From positions 39,168,219-39,232,218 of the forward strand of contig OZ023216.1 in the NCBI GenBank assembly GCA_963995525.1: a stretch of DNA of 64,000 nucleotides, in the 5' to 3' direction. Shown here piece by piece: positions 10,466 to 24,400 of the stretch (its first letter is position 1; each line of letters starts with the position of its first letter). Source of the stretch: Escarpia spicata (taxonomy: Eukaryota > Annelida > Polychaeta > Sabellida > Siboglinidae). Below the pieces are notes generated by a model. That model was not told the DNA's origin, did no database searches, and saw nothing but the letters and a program-made list of their open reading frames with translations. The translations under genes were made by a program, and so were the position numbers.

Positions 10466-13400
10466 CTGCAAACAAACGGCAACGATTACCGTGGTAACAC
10501 AAAAACTAACACTTAAACAAGCTGTCTTGAAAAACGTTATGATAATTACTGTTATCTCTAAAATGTCAACTCAGGAAATTGTGAAGTCTATATGTGGTTT
10601 TTAGAGTGTTGAATGCATCAGATTACTGTCTCTCAATGATACCATTTTATACTCTTTCAGTATACGCCAATCTTCATGATGTTATTTCTGCACCATATTA
10701 TCGTATACTACTCACTCTGAGCGTGACAGCGACTATGAGAATGCTGGCGACGACACAGCCGAACGCGTTGTGACTGACGAGGTCATGGCCGTCAGGGCGC
10801 ACGGCGTTGAAGAAGGCTCCATAAGGGATGAAGAAGAGGACTAGAGAACTGATGATGCCCTCTGCCGCACTTAGGGCAAACACCTTCTTATTGAACAGGA
10901 GGTCGTAGTGGCCGGGTGTGTACAGCTTCGGGTAGCGCAGCGAGAAGTCTTCATTCAGGTCCTGTTTCATGTGCAAAGAGCTGCATTTTAGTTTCCTTAC
11001 AAACACATACATTTCCACTGATTGTCTTAGCTCGTAGAGTCTTATTATATACAACATTTTTATATGACTTTTTGTAATTGAACAAACCTGGCTTTCTGAT
11101 TACATATAACGCATCTGTGAATGTTTGTAACTGAACTATATAATTAACCTTGCTCCTTGGCATATCCATCCATCTGTTGACAATTTGAATACTGCAATTA
11201 TTAGATTGACCGACTCTTGTATTGATGCACCTCTGAGCTAGGTTTCCAATGATTTAGGCACAATACAAGTTACCTTATTATTACTATTAACAGACTTAAC
11301 TAAAGTAATTTTAACATAATCTTAATGAATTTAGCTACAATTACAATATTTATGGTAGGCATTACATATCTTCACTGCCTGCATTTTTACGATGTTTACA
11401 AAACTAACGTATCACTATTTTGTTAACTGCCAGCACTAGGACCCACCATCCTTCTCAACAATGCCACAGCATATCTTTGTTATTAACAACACTTCACTGT
11501 GTGTAACGTTTCATCGTCACTTGGAGGTTGTTATTAATAACACTTCACTGTGTGTAACGTTTCATCGTCACTTGGAGGTTGTTATTAATAACACTTCACT
11601 GTGTGTAACGTTTCATCGTCACTTGGAGGTTGTTATTAATAACACTTCACTGTGTGTAACGTTTCATCGTCACTGGGAGGTTGTTATTAATAACACTTCA
11701 CTGTGTATAACGTTTCGTCGTCACTTGGAGGTTGTTATTAATAACACTTCACTGTGTGTAACGTTTCATCGTCACTTGGAGGTTGTTATTAACAACACTT
11801 CACTGTGTGTAAAGTTTCATCGTCACTTGGAGGTTGTTATTAACAACACTTCACTGTGTGTAACGTTTCGTCGTCACTTGGAGGTTGTTATTAATAACAC
11901 TTCACTGTGTATAACGTTTCATCGTCACTTGGAGGTTGTTATTAATAACACTTCACTGTGTGTAACGTTTCATCGTTACTTGGAGGTTGTTATTAATAAC
12001 ATTTCACTGTGTGTAACGTTTCATCGTCACTTGGAGGTTGTTATTAATAACACTTCACTGTGTGTAACGTTTCATCGTCACTTGGAGGTTGTTATTAATA
12101 ACACTTCACTGTGTGTAACGTTTCATCGTCACTTGGAGGTTGTTGTTAATAACACTTCACTGTGTGTAACGTTTCATCGTCACTTGGAGGTTGTTATTAA
12201 TAACACTTCACTGTGTGTAACGTTTCATCGTCACTTGGAGGTTGTTATTAACAACACTTCACTGTGTGTAACGTTTCATCGTCACTTGGAGGTTGTTATT
12301 AATAACACTTCACTGTGTGTAACGTTTCATCGTCACTGGGAGGTTGTTATTAATAACACTTCACTGTGTATAACGTTTCGTCGTCACTTGGAGGTTGTTA
12401 TTAATAACACTTCACTGTGTGTAACGTTTCATCGTCACTTGGAGGTTGTTATTAACAACACTTCACTGTGTGTAAAGTTTCATCGTCACTTGGAGGTTGT
12501 TATTAACAACACTTCACTGTGTGTAACGTTTCGTCGTCACTTGGAGGTTGTTATTAATAACACTTCACTGTGTATAACGTTTCATCGTCACTTGGAGGTT
12601 GTTATTAATAACACTTCACTGTGTGTAACGTTTCATCGTTACTTGGAGGTTGTTATTAATAACATTTCACTGTGTGTAACGTTTCATCGTCACTTGGAGG
12701 TTGTTATTAATAACACTTCACTGTGTGTAACGTTTCATCGTCACTTGGAGGTTGTTATTAATAACACTTCACTGTGTGTAACGTTTCATCGTCACTTGGA
12801 GGTTGTTGTTAATAACACTTCACTGTGTGTAACGTTTCATCGTCACTTGGAGGTTGTTAGTAATAACACTTCACTGTGTGTAACGTTTCGTCGTCACTTG
12901 GAGGTTGTTATTAATAACACTTCACTGTGTGTAACGTTTCATCGTCACTTGGAGGTTGTTGTTAATAACACTTCACTGTGTGTAACGTTTCATCGTCACT
13001 TGGAGGTTGTTAGTAATAACACTTCACTGTGTGTAACGTTTCGTCGTCACTTGGAGGTTGTTATTAATAACACTTCACTGTGTGTAACGTTTCATCGTCA
13101 CTTGTTGTCTTCTGTGTAGGAGAGGAACTGATAGTTTCCCCATTAATATTGCTTATTTCTAGTCAACTGATATATATTTCCCCATTAATATTGCTTATTT
13201 CCAGTCAACTGATATATATTATGCATGTGAAATTGCATTTTAGACATTCTGTAATATCCTACCAATAAACGTTTAATAAAATTCATACAAATATAGATAT
13301 ATAAATGTTTCCCTCCATCTGTTGCAAAGAGCCTATGAAACAGTTGGTGGACAGTCCTATGAGTACGGGTGATGGATGCACAACATTAACTGCTAACAGT

Positions 13401-14915
13401 TGCATCACTGCTCAACAGTGACATTTGTCAATGTCCAAGTTTAACAGCCAGTCAATGATAGTGCAGTTGTAATAGTAATTTAAGCATTTATTATGCGCCT
13501 TGTATCTGAGTAAAATACTTGCTCAAAGGCACTACAAAAGTAAAATATAGGTCATGATAAATTTATATACATTACATTAAGTTAAAACCAATCAAATACG
13601 CTAAAATACAATAGGAGAAAAAGCAAATTGAGAAGTTAACCATAAATAATCATTAAATGTAATTCAGCAGCATTGGTTATGAAATAAGTTTAATATGTAC
13701 ATAGTTTGGGTTAAAACAAATTAAATGAACTAAAATACATGATGGATAAAACAGTTAATAAATAGTTCATGAATGTCAGCAGCAGCATCGGTGATGTTTA
13801 AAATAATGACTCAAAGACTGTTATGACAAACATGTGCATATAAATCTGGGTAAATAAAAATTATTATTATATAAAAGTAAACAAAATAAAGTTCTTATAT
13901 AGCGCAGTATCCAGTCATCAGGACTGCTCAAAGCGCTTTACAGACCTATTCAATCGAACACCATCTCGACTTCTCTGGGAAGAATTCAGCCATGTTGCAA
14001 TTAATGCGCTAAGACTATTCGTGCACAAATATCCACCACTGTCTATAGCCAGGTACTCATTCCTACAGCTGAGTGAACTGAAGCAATGTAGAGTAAACGA
14101 ACTCGCCAAAGGTTCAACACCGCCACACAGGATTTGAACCCGCGTTCTCTCAGTAGAGTCCAGAGCTCTTACCCTGCGCTACTCCGCTCCACAATACACT
14201 AGGCTCAAATTTATTTTAAAATTATTTACTTGTCCTTTGGACATTTAGAATAAAGAAGTCACTTGTCTGTACAGTGATAAAATTGTCCCAAGGAAAACCA
14301 ACTTTCAAAACCTACTTCTGTAATTACTGGACAATAGATAAGACTACCGGATGCGTGTGAATTTCATTCAAGCCTTGATATATAATAAACATTATAATAT
14401 AAAGTATATATATATATGTGCGTGTGTGAGTATATACATCTCAAAGCATTCTACTGTGATATGTTCACATGACGAGTACTATTAAATAGACATTGCTGTC
14501 CAGAAGTTGCTTACACACGCTTCTATAAACTTAACAATATAAAACAATGACATGCAACTATCTAAAAATAAAATGTTGATAGGCATTAATTAACTGCAGT
14601 TGTCACTACTACGCTATGCTAGCATGTTTTACATAAAGCATACATAATATACTTGGCAAGTGTTACAGTTGTTAGCGCATAGATACAACAGAACAGTCTA
14701 AGGTAGTGTTATGGCACAGAGAGAGAATACAATAGGATAGTGTAAAACTACAAGAGAGATTCGTGTTGTGTTAACAGTAAAGTCGTGAGACTACATCGAA
14801 ACTATGAAAATTCAATCAGTTTGGTTAGTGAATGTATTGACAGGATAAATCACAATTTTTAGAACAATCTCCATCGTTACATTTAAATGTTTATCGTGTG
14901 TGTGTGTGTGTTTGA

Positions 14916-14992
<77 letters not shown>

Positions 14993-15031
14993 AGTGAGTG
15001 AGTATGTGTGTGTGTGTGTGTGTGTGTGTTT

Positions 15032-15100
<69 letters not shown>

Positions 15101-15139
15101 AGTGAGTGAGTATGTGTGTGTGTGTGTGTGTGTGTGTTT

Positions 15140-15216
<77 letters not shown>

Positions 15217-15285
15217 AGTGAGTGTGTGTGTGTGTGTGTGTGTGTTTGAGTGAGTGTGTGTGTGTGTGTGTGTGTTTGAGTGAGT

Positions 15286-15340
<55 letters not shown>

Positions 15341-15349
15341 AGTGTGTTT

Positions 15350-15440
<91 letters not shown>

Positions 15441-18400
15441 AGTGAGTGTGTGGATATGTGTGTGAGTGCGTGTGAGTCTCTGTGTGTGTCTGTAGCACAC
15501 TGTTTGCCAGCGTCATACGATGTGTATGCACATTGTACACACACGTGCATGTGGGATACACGTGTCAAGTTTGGCTCCTCCGATAACAATAAATATATTT
15601 CTTACAGTGCTCCATCGAAACAATTCTTCTTGGGTGCCTTACAATGTATAACAAAATCTAAAAATAATATGAAACATGTCATTATTGCGGACTTAAGAGG
15701 ATGTGGGTCATACCTGCTCAAATATGCCGAGTGCCAGTATCGGCTGGGAGGTGTAGCAGACATTATAGAGAGAGATGAAGGCTTCATCATAGAGGGTCTG
15801 AAAGATGTAGTACAGGCATCACTGGGCCAACAGTGGAAGCAACAAGAAGGTTTAGTAAGCAAGCTGACTTCATTCTCTGTCTCAACTAATGTGCTCCCCC
15901 CTCAAGTACATTTCATGAGACACTATAAGGTTTGTTATTATACTCATACTATTTACAAATTTGACCACAATGTGGTGATTTAAATTCTGTGCTACAACCC
16001 TTTCTAAATATGTGATCAAGCATTACACAATTTTTTGGCAATTTTCAATGCCTTACAGGCAATTTGATATCCACATTTTCAGAATATGTTGTTAAGCCAA
16101 TCAGACAACAGGATTGTGTCAATATCTTGCTAATTATGTATACATTATTTTTAAGCAAACAGAATAGTGGGAAAGAAAATGTGTGAATCATTTGTATCTG
16201 ACAAAAAACCTGAGTCAAATGTGTCTCAAAATGCTTTGAATTAAAAAAAAATTAATTGAGAAATTATAAAACCGTTTGTATGGCACATGTAGCTGAACAG
16301 AGAGAATGATTGAAGTTTCTTGTAGCTAATGTTATATGCTAAAAGGGAACGTGCAGACAAAACAGAACTAATCATGTTGCTGCAGGCAAATGCTCCACAT
16401 TTATTAAAACTTTCACTTTTTAAATTGTCTGATAAATTGTTAAAACAAATGTCAAAACAATTCATTACATGGATTTATTGTTACATCAAAAGGGAAAAAG
16501 TGGAGTCTAGGTTGTGAAATTTAGTCAAAATCCAAACACAATTTTTCATGCCATAATTACACATTTTTATCAATTTTTAGAAGTGCTTTAAACAGAACAA
16601 AAGTGAAACAAGACTTCATTACTATTAAAATTACACCAATTTAGAATAGTCTAAAAAACATTAACTGACAAGTTCGCATTGGGAGAAGGGTGGATGCCAT
16701 GCAGCAACTTTGACTGTTCGTAACCATAGCAACGAGGGAGCAACAAGCGGGGTAGCCATGCGAGAGAAGCGGCTACTGTACCTGGTCAAATATGCCCATA
16801 GCAAGTACGGGAAGTGACGTGTAAAACAGGTTGTAAAAACTGATGAAGAACGGGTCATACAAAGTCTGCAAAGACAAATGGAAAACACACGATGCAGTAA
16901 TGTAGAAACATTCCAACAGATGGCGCTGTGGGGCATTCAGAGCGAACATGCCAACTCTAGAACAACCCAAAGCATATTTCTAAAGATGTCTGACAAAATT
17001 GTCTCAGAAGAAATCTACGAGTAAAATTGTATTGAGTATGTCTGTGGGATAGCAACTTACAAATACGCATGTGAGCTAATATATGGGTAGGCAAATGCAT
17101 GCACGCACACATGCATGCACGCACAATTGCAAGCAAGCATTCATACTCAAATTCTTTATTTTTCACGGACAAAATTATATCAAGTTCCTTTTCACAGTCA
17201 TATAAATATTGGGTATATTCAATGATAAACAATTTTACTCTGGATATTTATAAATATTTTATTATACTTTGTATAACCGTTTATAATATTGATAAAAGCG
17301 TGCAACATTTGGCAGCATGTGATATAAGATACTGTGAAAGTTGCTGACATGTGCAATAAAAAACCATGCTCAAAGAAAGATGACAAGGTAATAAAAATAA
17401 ATGTTTGTTATTCATGCCAGCATTTCAGAGCAGGCAAAAATACCAGAACAGCATTTCTGTATTTCAATTGCTACATAACATAACTGAGGAACAATACATT
17501 ACATGACTGGAAACAGTATCTACATTCTAGAACATATTAAACTGATCAATCAAATATATTTGATTAACATCTATTTTATTACTGATTAACACCTGTTTTG
17601 TTACTGTTAATGACTAAAAATGACTATAATCAGCTAAAAACTAGGCAACTTGCTATGCATGGTTTGAAATGTTCATCAATAGAAACTTACTGAACAAAGT
17701 ACAATTTGATAACACATAAAAACTAACGAAATGACGAATACAAATCAGAATTTTACAATGTGTGGAAACTATGTACAACAGGAGCAATCTGTTTCTTTTA
17801 CTTTTATTACTGCATATAAAACCAAGTCAGATTAAAAAAAAGATATGCCAATTTCAAATATTCAAAATTTAGACAAATTTAAGATTAAAAAAAATTCAAA
17901 ATTGCACTGCAATTGGCAGATATACTTAGTGTTCTAGTGTCTGTCGGGGGTAGTTTTAGACTCACCTGCGCCGAGAATCCGCAGCAGAAGGCGTACCAGA
18001 AGTGGCACAACGTGAAGGCGAAATTCTTGTAGAAGAAATACCTGAGGAATTTACACATGCGCAAATACGACCAGCGACCGTGGACCAGCAAGAGACGTTC
18101 AAGGAAGCGGAACTGAGCAATGGAGAAGTCACTGGCTAGCACTGCCTGCATTCCCTCCTGCCCACTGATCCCAACACCTATGTGGGCACCTGCAAGAATT
18201 CAGACGAGGTGAAGTCGTATGGATACATGTCCGAGGAAGAAAGTCAATGGGGGATAACAAGGTAATTTATTGCACAGCGTAATACATTTAGCACTGCTCA
18301 AAGTGCTTTACATTTGACTCCTTGGCAGACCCGTTCATTTGAACACCATCTTGATTTGTCTGGGAAGCATGCAGCCATGCTGCAATTAATTTGTTGTCGT

Positions 18401-21400
18401 ACACAAGTATCCACAACTGTCTATAGCCAGGTATTCATTCATACAGCTAAGTGAACTGGAGCAACGTAGAGTGAACAAACTTGTTCCAAAGTTAGAAATG
18501 GCAGCACAGGATTCAAACCTGGATTCCCTCGATTGAAAGTGCGATGTTCTGTCCACTGCACCACTGCACTCCACAAATATAACCAGATTTAATGAGAATG
18601 CCATCAAAAAGATAATTCTCAGTGGGCAAGTGACGAGGAATGCCATATCGAGTTTACAATTTTTTTAACTACTTGTAGACAAGGGGTCAGTTTTGTAAGC
18701 ATGTTCACACATTTACACAATCGAAAGATAATTTGGCACTTAATTTATTATCCTCTGTGAGAATTAATACTTTCTGTTATCAATCTACATTGTTCTTTCA
18801 CAAATATTTATTCATGTCCTCTAGTTTTTCTATCTTTCTTACGGCCACTGGTGTAATGATATTTTTGAAAAATATACTTAAACTGTATTTCTGCCAGATT
18901 ATGATAGCTTCGTATACATCCAGTAAAGAATGACAGTGTTTCAAAATTTGCCAACATCTGGGATGAAAATGGTGGCTTTGGCTGAAAAAAGTTAAATAAT
19001 TTTTTTACTCAGTACACCCCATTCTATACTTTGGGCAGACAAATTGCATTATTTCCAATGAATAACCAACAATCCTATCTAGCTGCTCTGTGCCTTTTAA
19101 GTGAGGAACAAATGTTGTCATTTAAGGATTTTATTGCACAAAGTTGACCACATATTAGTTGGAATACAAAGAAAGACAGCGTGCCATTCCTAATAATCCC
19201 GACAACACAAGACGAATGACTTACTCTTGATCATACTGACGTCGTTGGCGCCGTCCCCTATGGACAGCGTGAGACCGTCACAGTGTCGCTTGACCAGGTC
19301 GACTATCTGTGCTTTCTGTAGAGGGGTCACTCGGCAGCAGATGACCGCCTTACACATGATGCCTACTTCCAGTAGGAGCCGCTCAACAGCCGGCAGTAGG
19401 GCGTAAACCTGCAAGGGTCCATCACACTGACCACTACAGGAACGATGCCTCATTGACTTTTGTTATAAAACAAATCCTTAAATAGATTGATGATCCGGTT
19501 TCTTATGTTATCAATCAAAACAAATCAAAAACAAGTTTTTTGAGAGGTAAGTACATAAAATAATAAATTTTTTGTAAATGAGTGAATGTTATTTCGATGT
19601 ACTTGTTCACTTTCGACCTTTGTAAACATACAGTTCTTCCACTAGTGATTCATATTACAAGTTCACAGTTCGCAATTTGTGCTGGGCCAACAAAATAGTA
19701 TGTAGTGACTTAGTAAGCCTTCTTGTAATTATACTAAAATGCTGTGAACTGTTTGCATGCATGTATGCTACGGCCCTGCCTAACAACGCATTCTCAGAAC
19801 CAGTCATTCGTGTGTCTTTCAAGAGGATGATGTATGTTAAAATGCCCTTCACCAATCAGCAGTTTTAGTACAGTGCATTATCCCCTTTGATAACACACAG
19901 CCGACTCATTTTCAGATTAAAAACTACTCTTCTCTGCAGACATAAATAAGCATCTATTCTCAACGACACAGCCATTGTGAACTAGTTTCCAGCCAATGAA
20001 ATGACGACCACTTACGAGACTGTGTCCATTGATGACGACAGCGTAATCGTAGTTGAGATGGACTGCGACCGGTGGCACCACCGGGTTGCTATCGCCGGTA
20101 GCACCGTCATTGTTTCGGACTGTAGCCGAGGCCTCAGTCGAATGCGCAGCAGACTTCATCTTGACCATCTCGTCGTGACATTTGTGTAGTTGTTTCTCCA
20201 CCTCATCTTGATCCTCCCCGTCTATCACGTATACGTCCTCCAACTCATCCGTCAGCAGCTTGCAGCTGTAGCCAATGTTGATGGCCGTGTCTGCACACAG
20301 GACAAGCACATGGTCAGAGGCTCACTGGTGTCGCATCCCTGTGTCACTGAGATTCTTATTAGTTATAACCTTGATTTTGCTCTTTACAATCAATTTCACT
20401 CCTAAACCCATTATCCAATCATCTCGTTGCCTTTCTACAATCAGCCATTTGGGTTTTGGCCAATCGTGGCTGATGTTACATGTAATGGTTGGGAAGTAGA
20501 ATTATTATAAAATGCACAACTGCTGGCTCATGTAAATAGTTGGACTGGTAATCATATTAGGATTTCCTGGAGTTGCCCTTTGATGTCGGGCACAGGTGTC
20601 CACAATTTCTCATGGTTACAGTCGCGACCAGCAGAGTCAATTACTAGACAAAGTACAAGTGATCAACCAAACTTCCGTACATTACAAAGTATATTCATAG
20701 TAATAGTAAGGTAACAGGTATTGTTCCTAACTCCAGGGAAACCAAGCTGAGAGGCATGTCAAGGCAAAAGGGTTGGTAGCTTGCTTGAGAGGATACCTAG
20801 AACTAGACCAAGCTGAGAGACATATGAAGTCAAAAGGGTTGGTAGCTTGCTTGAGAGGATGCCTAGAACCAGACCAAGCTGAGAGACATATGAAGACAAA
20901 AGGGTTGGTAGCTTCCTTGAGAGGATGCCTAGAACTAGACCAAGCTGAGAGACATATGAAGTCAAAAGGGTTGGTAGCTTGCTTGAGAGGATGCCTAGAA
21001 CCAGACCAAGCTGAGAGACATATGAAGACAAAAGGGTTGGTAGCTTGCTTGAGAGGATGCCTAGAACTAGACCAAGCTGAGAGACATATGAAGACAAAAG
21101 GGTTGGTAGCTTGCTTGAGAGGATGCCTAGAACTAGACCAAGCTGAGAGACATATGAAGACAAAAGGGTTGGTAGCTTGCTTGAGAGGATGCCTAGAACT
21201 AGACCAAGCTGAGAGACATATGAAGACAAAAGGGTTGGTAGCTTCCTTGAGAGGATGCCTAGAACCAGACCAAGCTGAGAGACATATGTAGACAAAAGGG
21301 TTGGTAGCTTCCTTGAGAGGATACCTAGAACTAGACCAAGCTGAGAGACATATGAAGACAAAAGGGTTGGTAGCTTCCTTGAGAGGATGCCTAGAACCAG

Positions 21401-24400
21401 ACCAAGCTGAGAGACATATGAAGTCAAAAGGGTTGGTAGCTTCCTTGAGGATGCCTAGAACCAGACCAAGCTGAGAGACATATGAAGTCAAAAGGGTTGG
21501 TAGCTTCCTTGAGAGGATGCCTAGAACTAGACCAAGCTGAGAGACATATGAAGACAAAAGGGTTGGTAGCTTGCTTGAGAGGATGCCTAGAACTAGACCA
21601 AGCTGAGAGACATATGAAGTCAAAAGGGTTGGTAGCTTCCTTGAGAGGATGCGTAGAACTAGACCAAGCTGAGAGACATATGAAGACAAAAGGGTTGGTA
21701 GCTTGCTTGAGAGGATACCTAGAACTAGACCAAGAGCTGAGAGACATATGAAGACAAAAGGGTTGGTAGCTTCCTTGAGAGGATGCCTAGAACCAGACCA
21801 AGCTGAGAGACATATGAAGTCAAAAGGGTTGGTAGCTTCCTTGAGAGGATACCTAGAACTAGACCAAGAGCTGAGAGACATATGAAGATAAAAGGGTTGG
21901 TAGCTTCCTTGAGAGGATGCCTAGAACCAGACCAAGCTGAGAGACATATGAAGAGAAAAGGATTGGTAGCTTCCTTGAGAGGATGCCTAGAACTAGACCA
22001 AGCTGAGAGACATATGAAGACAAAAGGGTTGGTAGCTTCCTTGAGAGGATGCTTAGAACTAGACCAAGCTGAGAGACATATGAAGTCAAAAGGGTTGGTA
22101 GCTTCCTTGAGAGGATGCCTAGAACTAGACCAAGCTGAGAGACATATGAAGTCAAAAGGGTTGGTAGCTTCCTTGAGAGGATGCCTAGAACTAGACCAAG
22201 CTGAGAGACATATGAAGACAAAAGGGTTGGTAGCTTCCTTGAGAGGATGCCTAGAACTAGACCAAGAGCTGAGAGACATATGAAGACAAAAGGGTTGGTA
22301 GCTTCCTTGAGAGGATGCCTAGAACTAGACCAAGAGCTGAGAGACATATGAAGACAAAAGGGTTGGTAGCTTCCTTGAGAGGATGCCTAGAACCAGACCA
22401 AGCTGAGAGACATATGAAGACAAAAGGGTTGGTAGCTTGCTTGAGAGGATGCCTAGAACCAGACCAAGCTGAGAGACATATGAAGTCAAAAGGGTTGGTA
22501 GCTTCCTTGAGAGGATGCCTAGAACCAGACCAAGCTGAGAGACATATAAAGTCAAAAGGGTTGGTAGCTTCCTTGAGAGGATGCCTAGAACTAGACCAAG
22601 CTGAGAGATATATGAAGACAAAAGGGTTGGTAGCTTCCTTGAGAGGATACCTAGAACTAGACCAAGCTGAGAGACATATGACGTAAAAAGGGTTGGTAGC
22701 TTCCTTGAGAGGATGCCTAGAACTAGACCAAGCTGAGAGACATATGAAGACAAAAGGGTTGGTAGCTTCCTTGAGAGGATGCCTAGAACTAGACCAAGCT
22801 GAGAGACATATGAAGACAAAAGGGTTGGTAGCTTCCTTGAGAGGATGCCTAGAACTAGACCAAGCTGAGAGACATATGAAGACAAAAGGATTGGTAGCTT
22901 CCTTGAGAGGATACCTAGAACCAGACCAAACTGAGAGACATATGAAGTCAAAAGGGTTGGTAGCTTCCTTGAGAGGATGCCTAGAACTAGACCAAGCTGA
23001 GAGACATATGAAAACAAAAGGGTTGGTAGCTTCCTTGAGAGGATGCCTAGAACTAGACCAAGCTGAGAGACATATGAAGACAAAAGGGTTGGTAGCTTCC
23101 TTGAGAGGATGCCTAGAACTAGACCAAGCTGAGAGACATATGAAGTCAAAAGGGTTGGTAGCTTCCTTGAGAGGATGCGTAGAACTAGACCAAGCTGAGA
23201 GACATATGAAGACAAAAGGGTTGGTAGCTTCCTTGAGAGGATACCTAGAACGAGACCAAGCTGAGAGACATATGAAGACAAAAGGGTTGGTAGCTTGCTT
23301 GAGAGGATGCCTAGAACCAGACCAAGCTGAGAGACATATGAAGACAAAAGGGTTGGTAGCTTGTTTGAGAGGATACCTAGAACTAGACCAAGCTGAGAGA
23401 TATATGAAGACAAAAGGGTTGGTAGCTTCCTTGAGAGGATGCCTAGAACCAGACCAAGCTGAGAGACATATGAAGACAAAAGGGTTGGTAGCTTCCTTGA
23501 GAGGATGCCTAGAACCAGACCAAGCTGAGAGACATATGAAGACAAAAGGGTTGGTAGCTTCCTTGAGAGGATGCCTAGAACCAGACCAAGCTGAGAGACA
23601 TATGAAGACAAAAGGGTTGGTAGCTTCCTTGAGAGGATGCCTAGAACCAGACCAAGCTGAGAGACATATGAAGACAAAAGGGTTGGTAGCTTCCTTGAGA
23701 GGATGCCTAGAACCAGACCAAGCTGAGAGACATATGAAGACAAAAGGGTTGGTAGCTTGCTTGAGAGGATGCCTAGAACGAGACCAAGCTGAGAGACATA
23801 TGAAGACAAAAGGGTTGGTAGTTTCCTTGAGAGGATGCCTAGAATCAGACCAAGCTGAGAGACATATGAAGTCAAAAGGGTTGGTAGCTTGCTTGAGAGG
23901 ATGCCTTGAACCAGACCAAGCTGAGAGACATATGAAGGCAAAAGGGTTGGTAGATTCCTTGAGAGGATGCCTAGAACCAGACCAAGCTGAGAGACATATG
24001 AAGACAAAAGGGTTGGTAGCTTCCTTGAGAGGATGCCTAGAACCAGACCAAGCTGAGAGACATATGAAGACAAAAGGGTTGGTAGCTTGCTTGAGAGGAT
24101 GCCTTGAACCAGACCAAGCTGAGAGACATATGAAGGCAAAAGGGTTGGTAGATTCCTTGAGAGGATGCCTAGAACTAGACCAAGCTGAGAGACATATGAA
24201 GTCAAAAGGGTTGGTAGCTTCCTTGAAAGGATGCCTAGAACTAGACCAAGCTGAGAGACATATGAAGACAAAAGGGTTGGTAGATTCCTTGAGAGGATAC
24301 CTAGAACTAGACCAAGCTGAGAGACATATGAAGTTAAAAGGGTTGGTAGCTTCCTTGAAAGGATGCCTAGAACTAGACCAAGCTGAGAGACATATGAAGA

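Noticed and set aside
11461..13119. 552-codon + strand ORF (17-residue repeats)
   Set aside because: Translation of the 51-bp intronic minisatellite antisense to the flippase; no conserved protein features.
14100..14195. tRNA gene
   Set aside because: Box A and B-like words are present, but the cloverleaf is not maintained and the sequence continues into a SINE body shared with 18256-18575.
14812..15561. HTHT / CVCV ORFs
   Set aside because: Translation of the (TG)n microsatellite.
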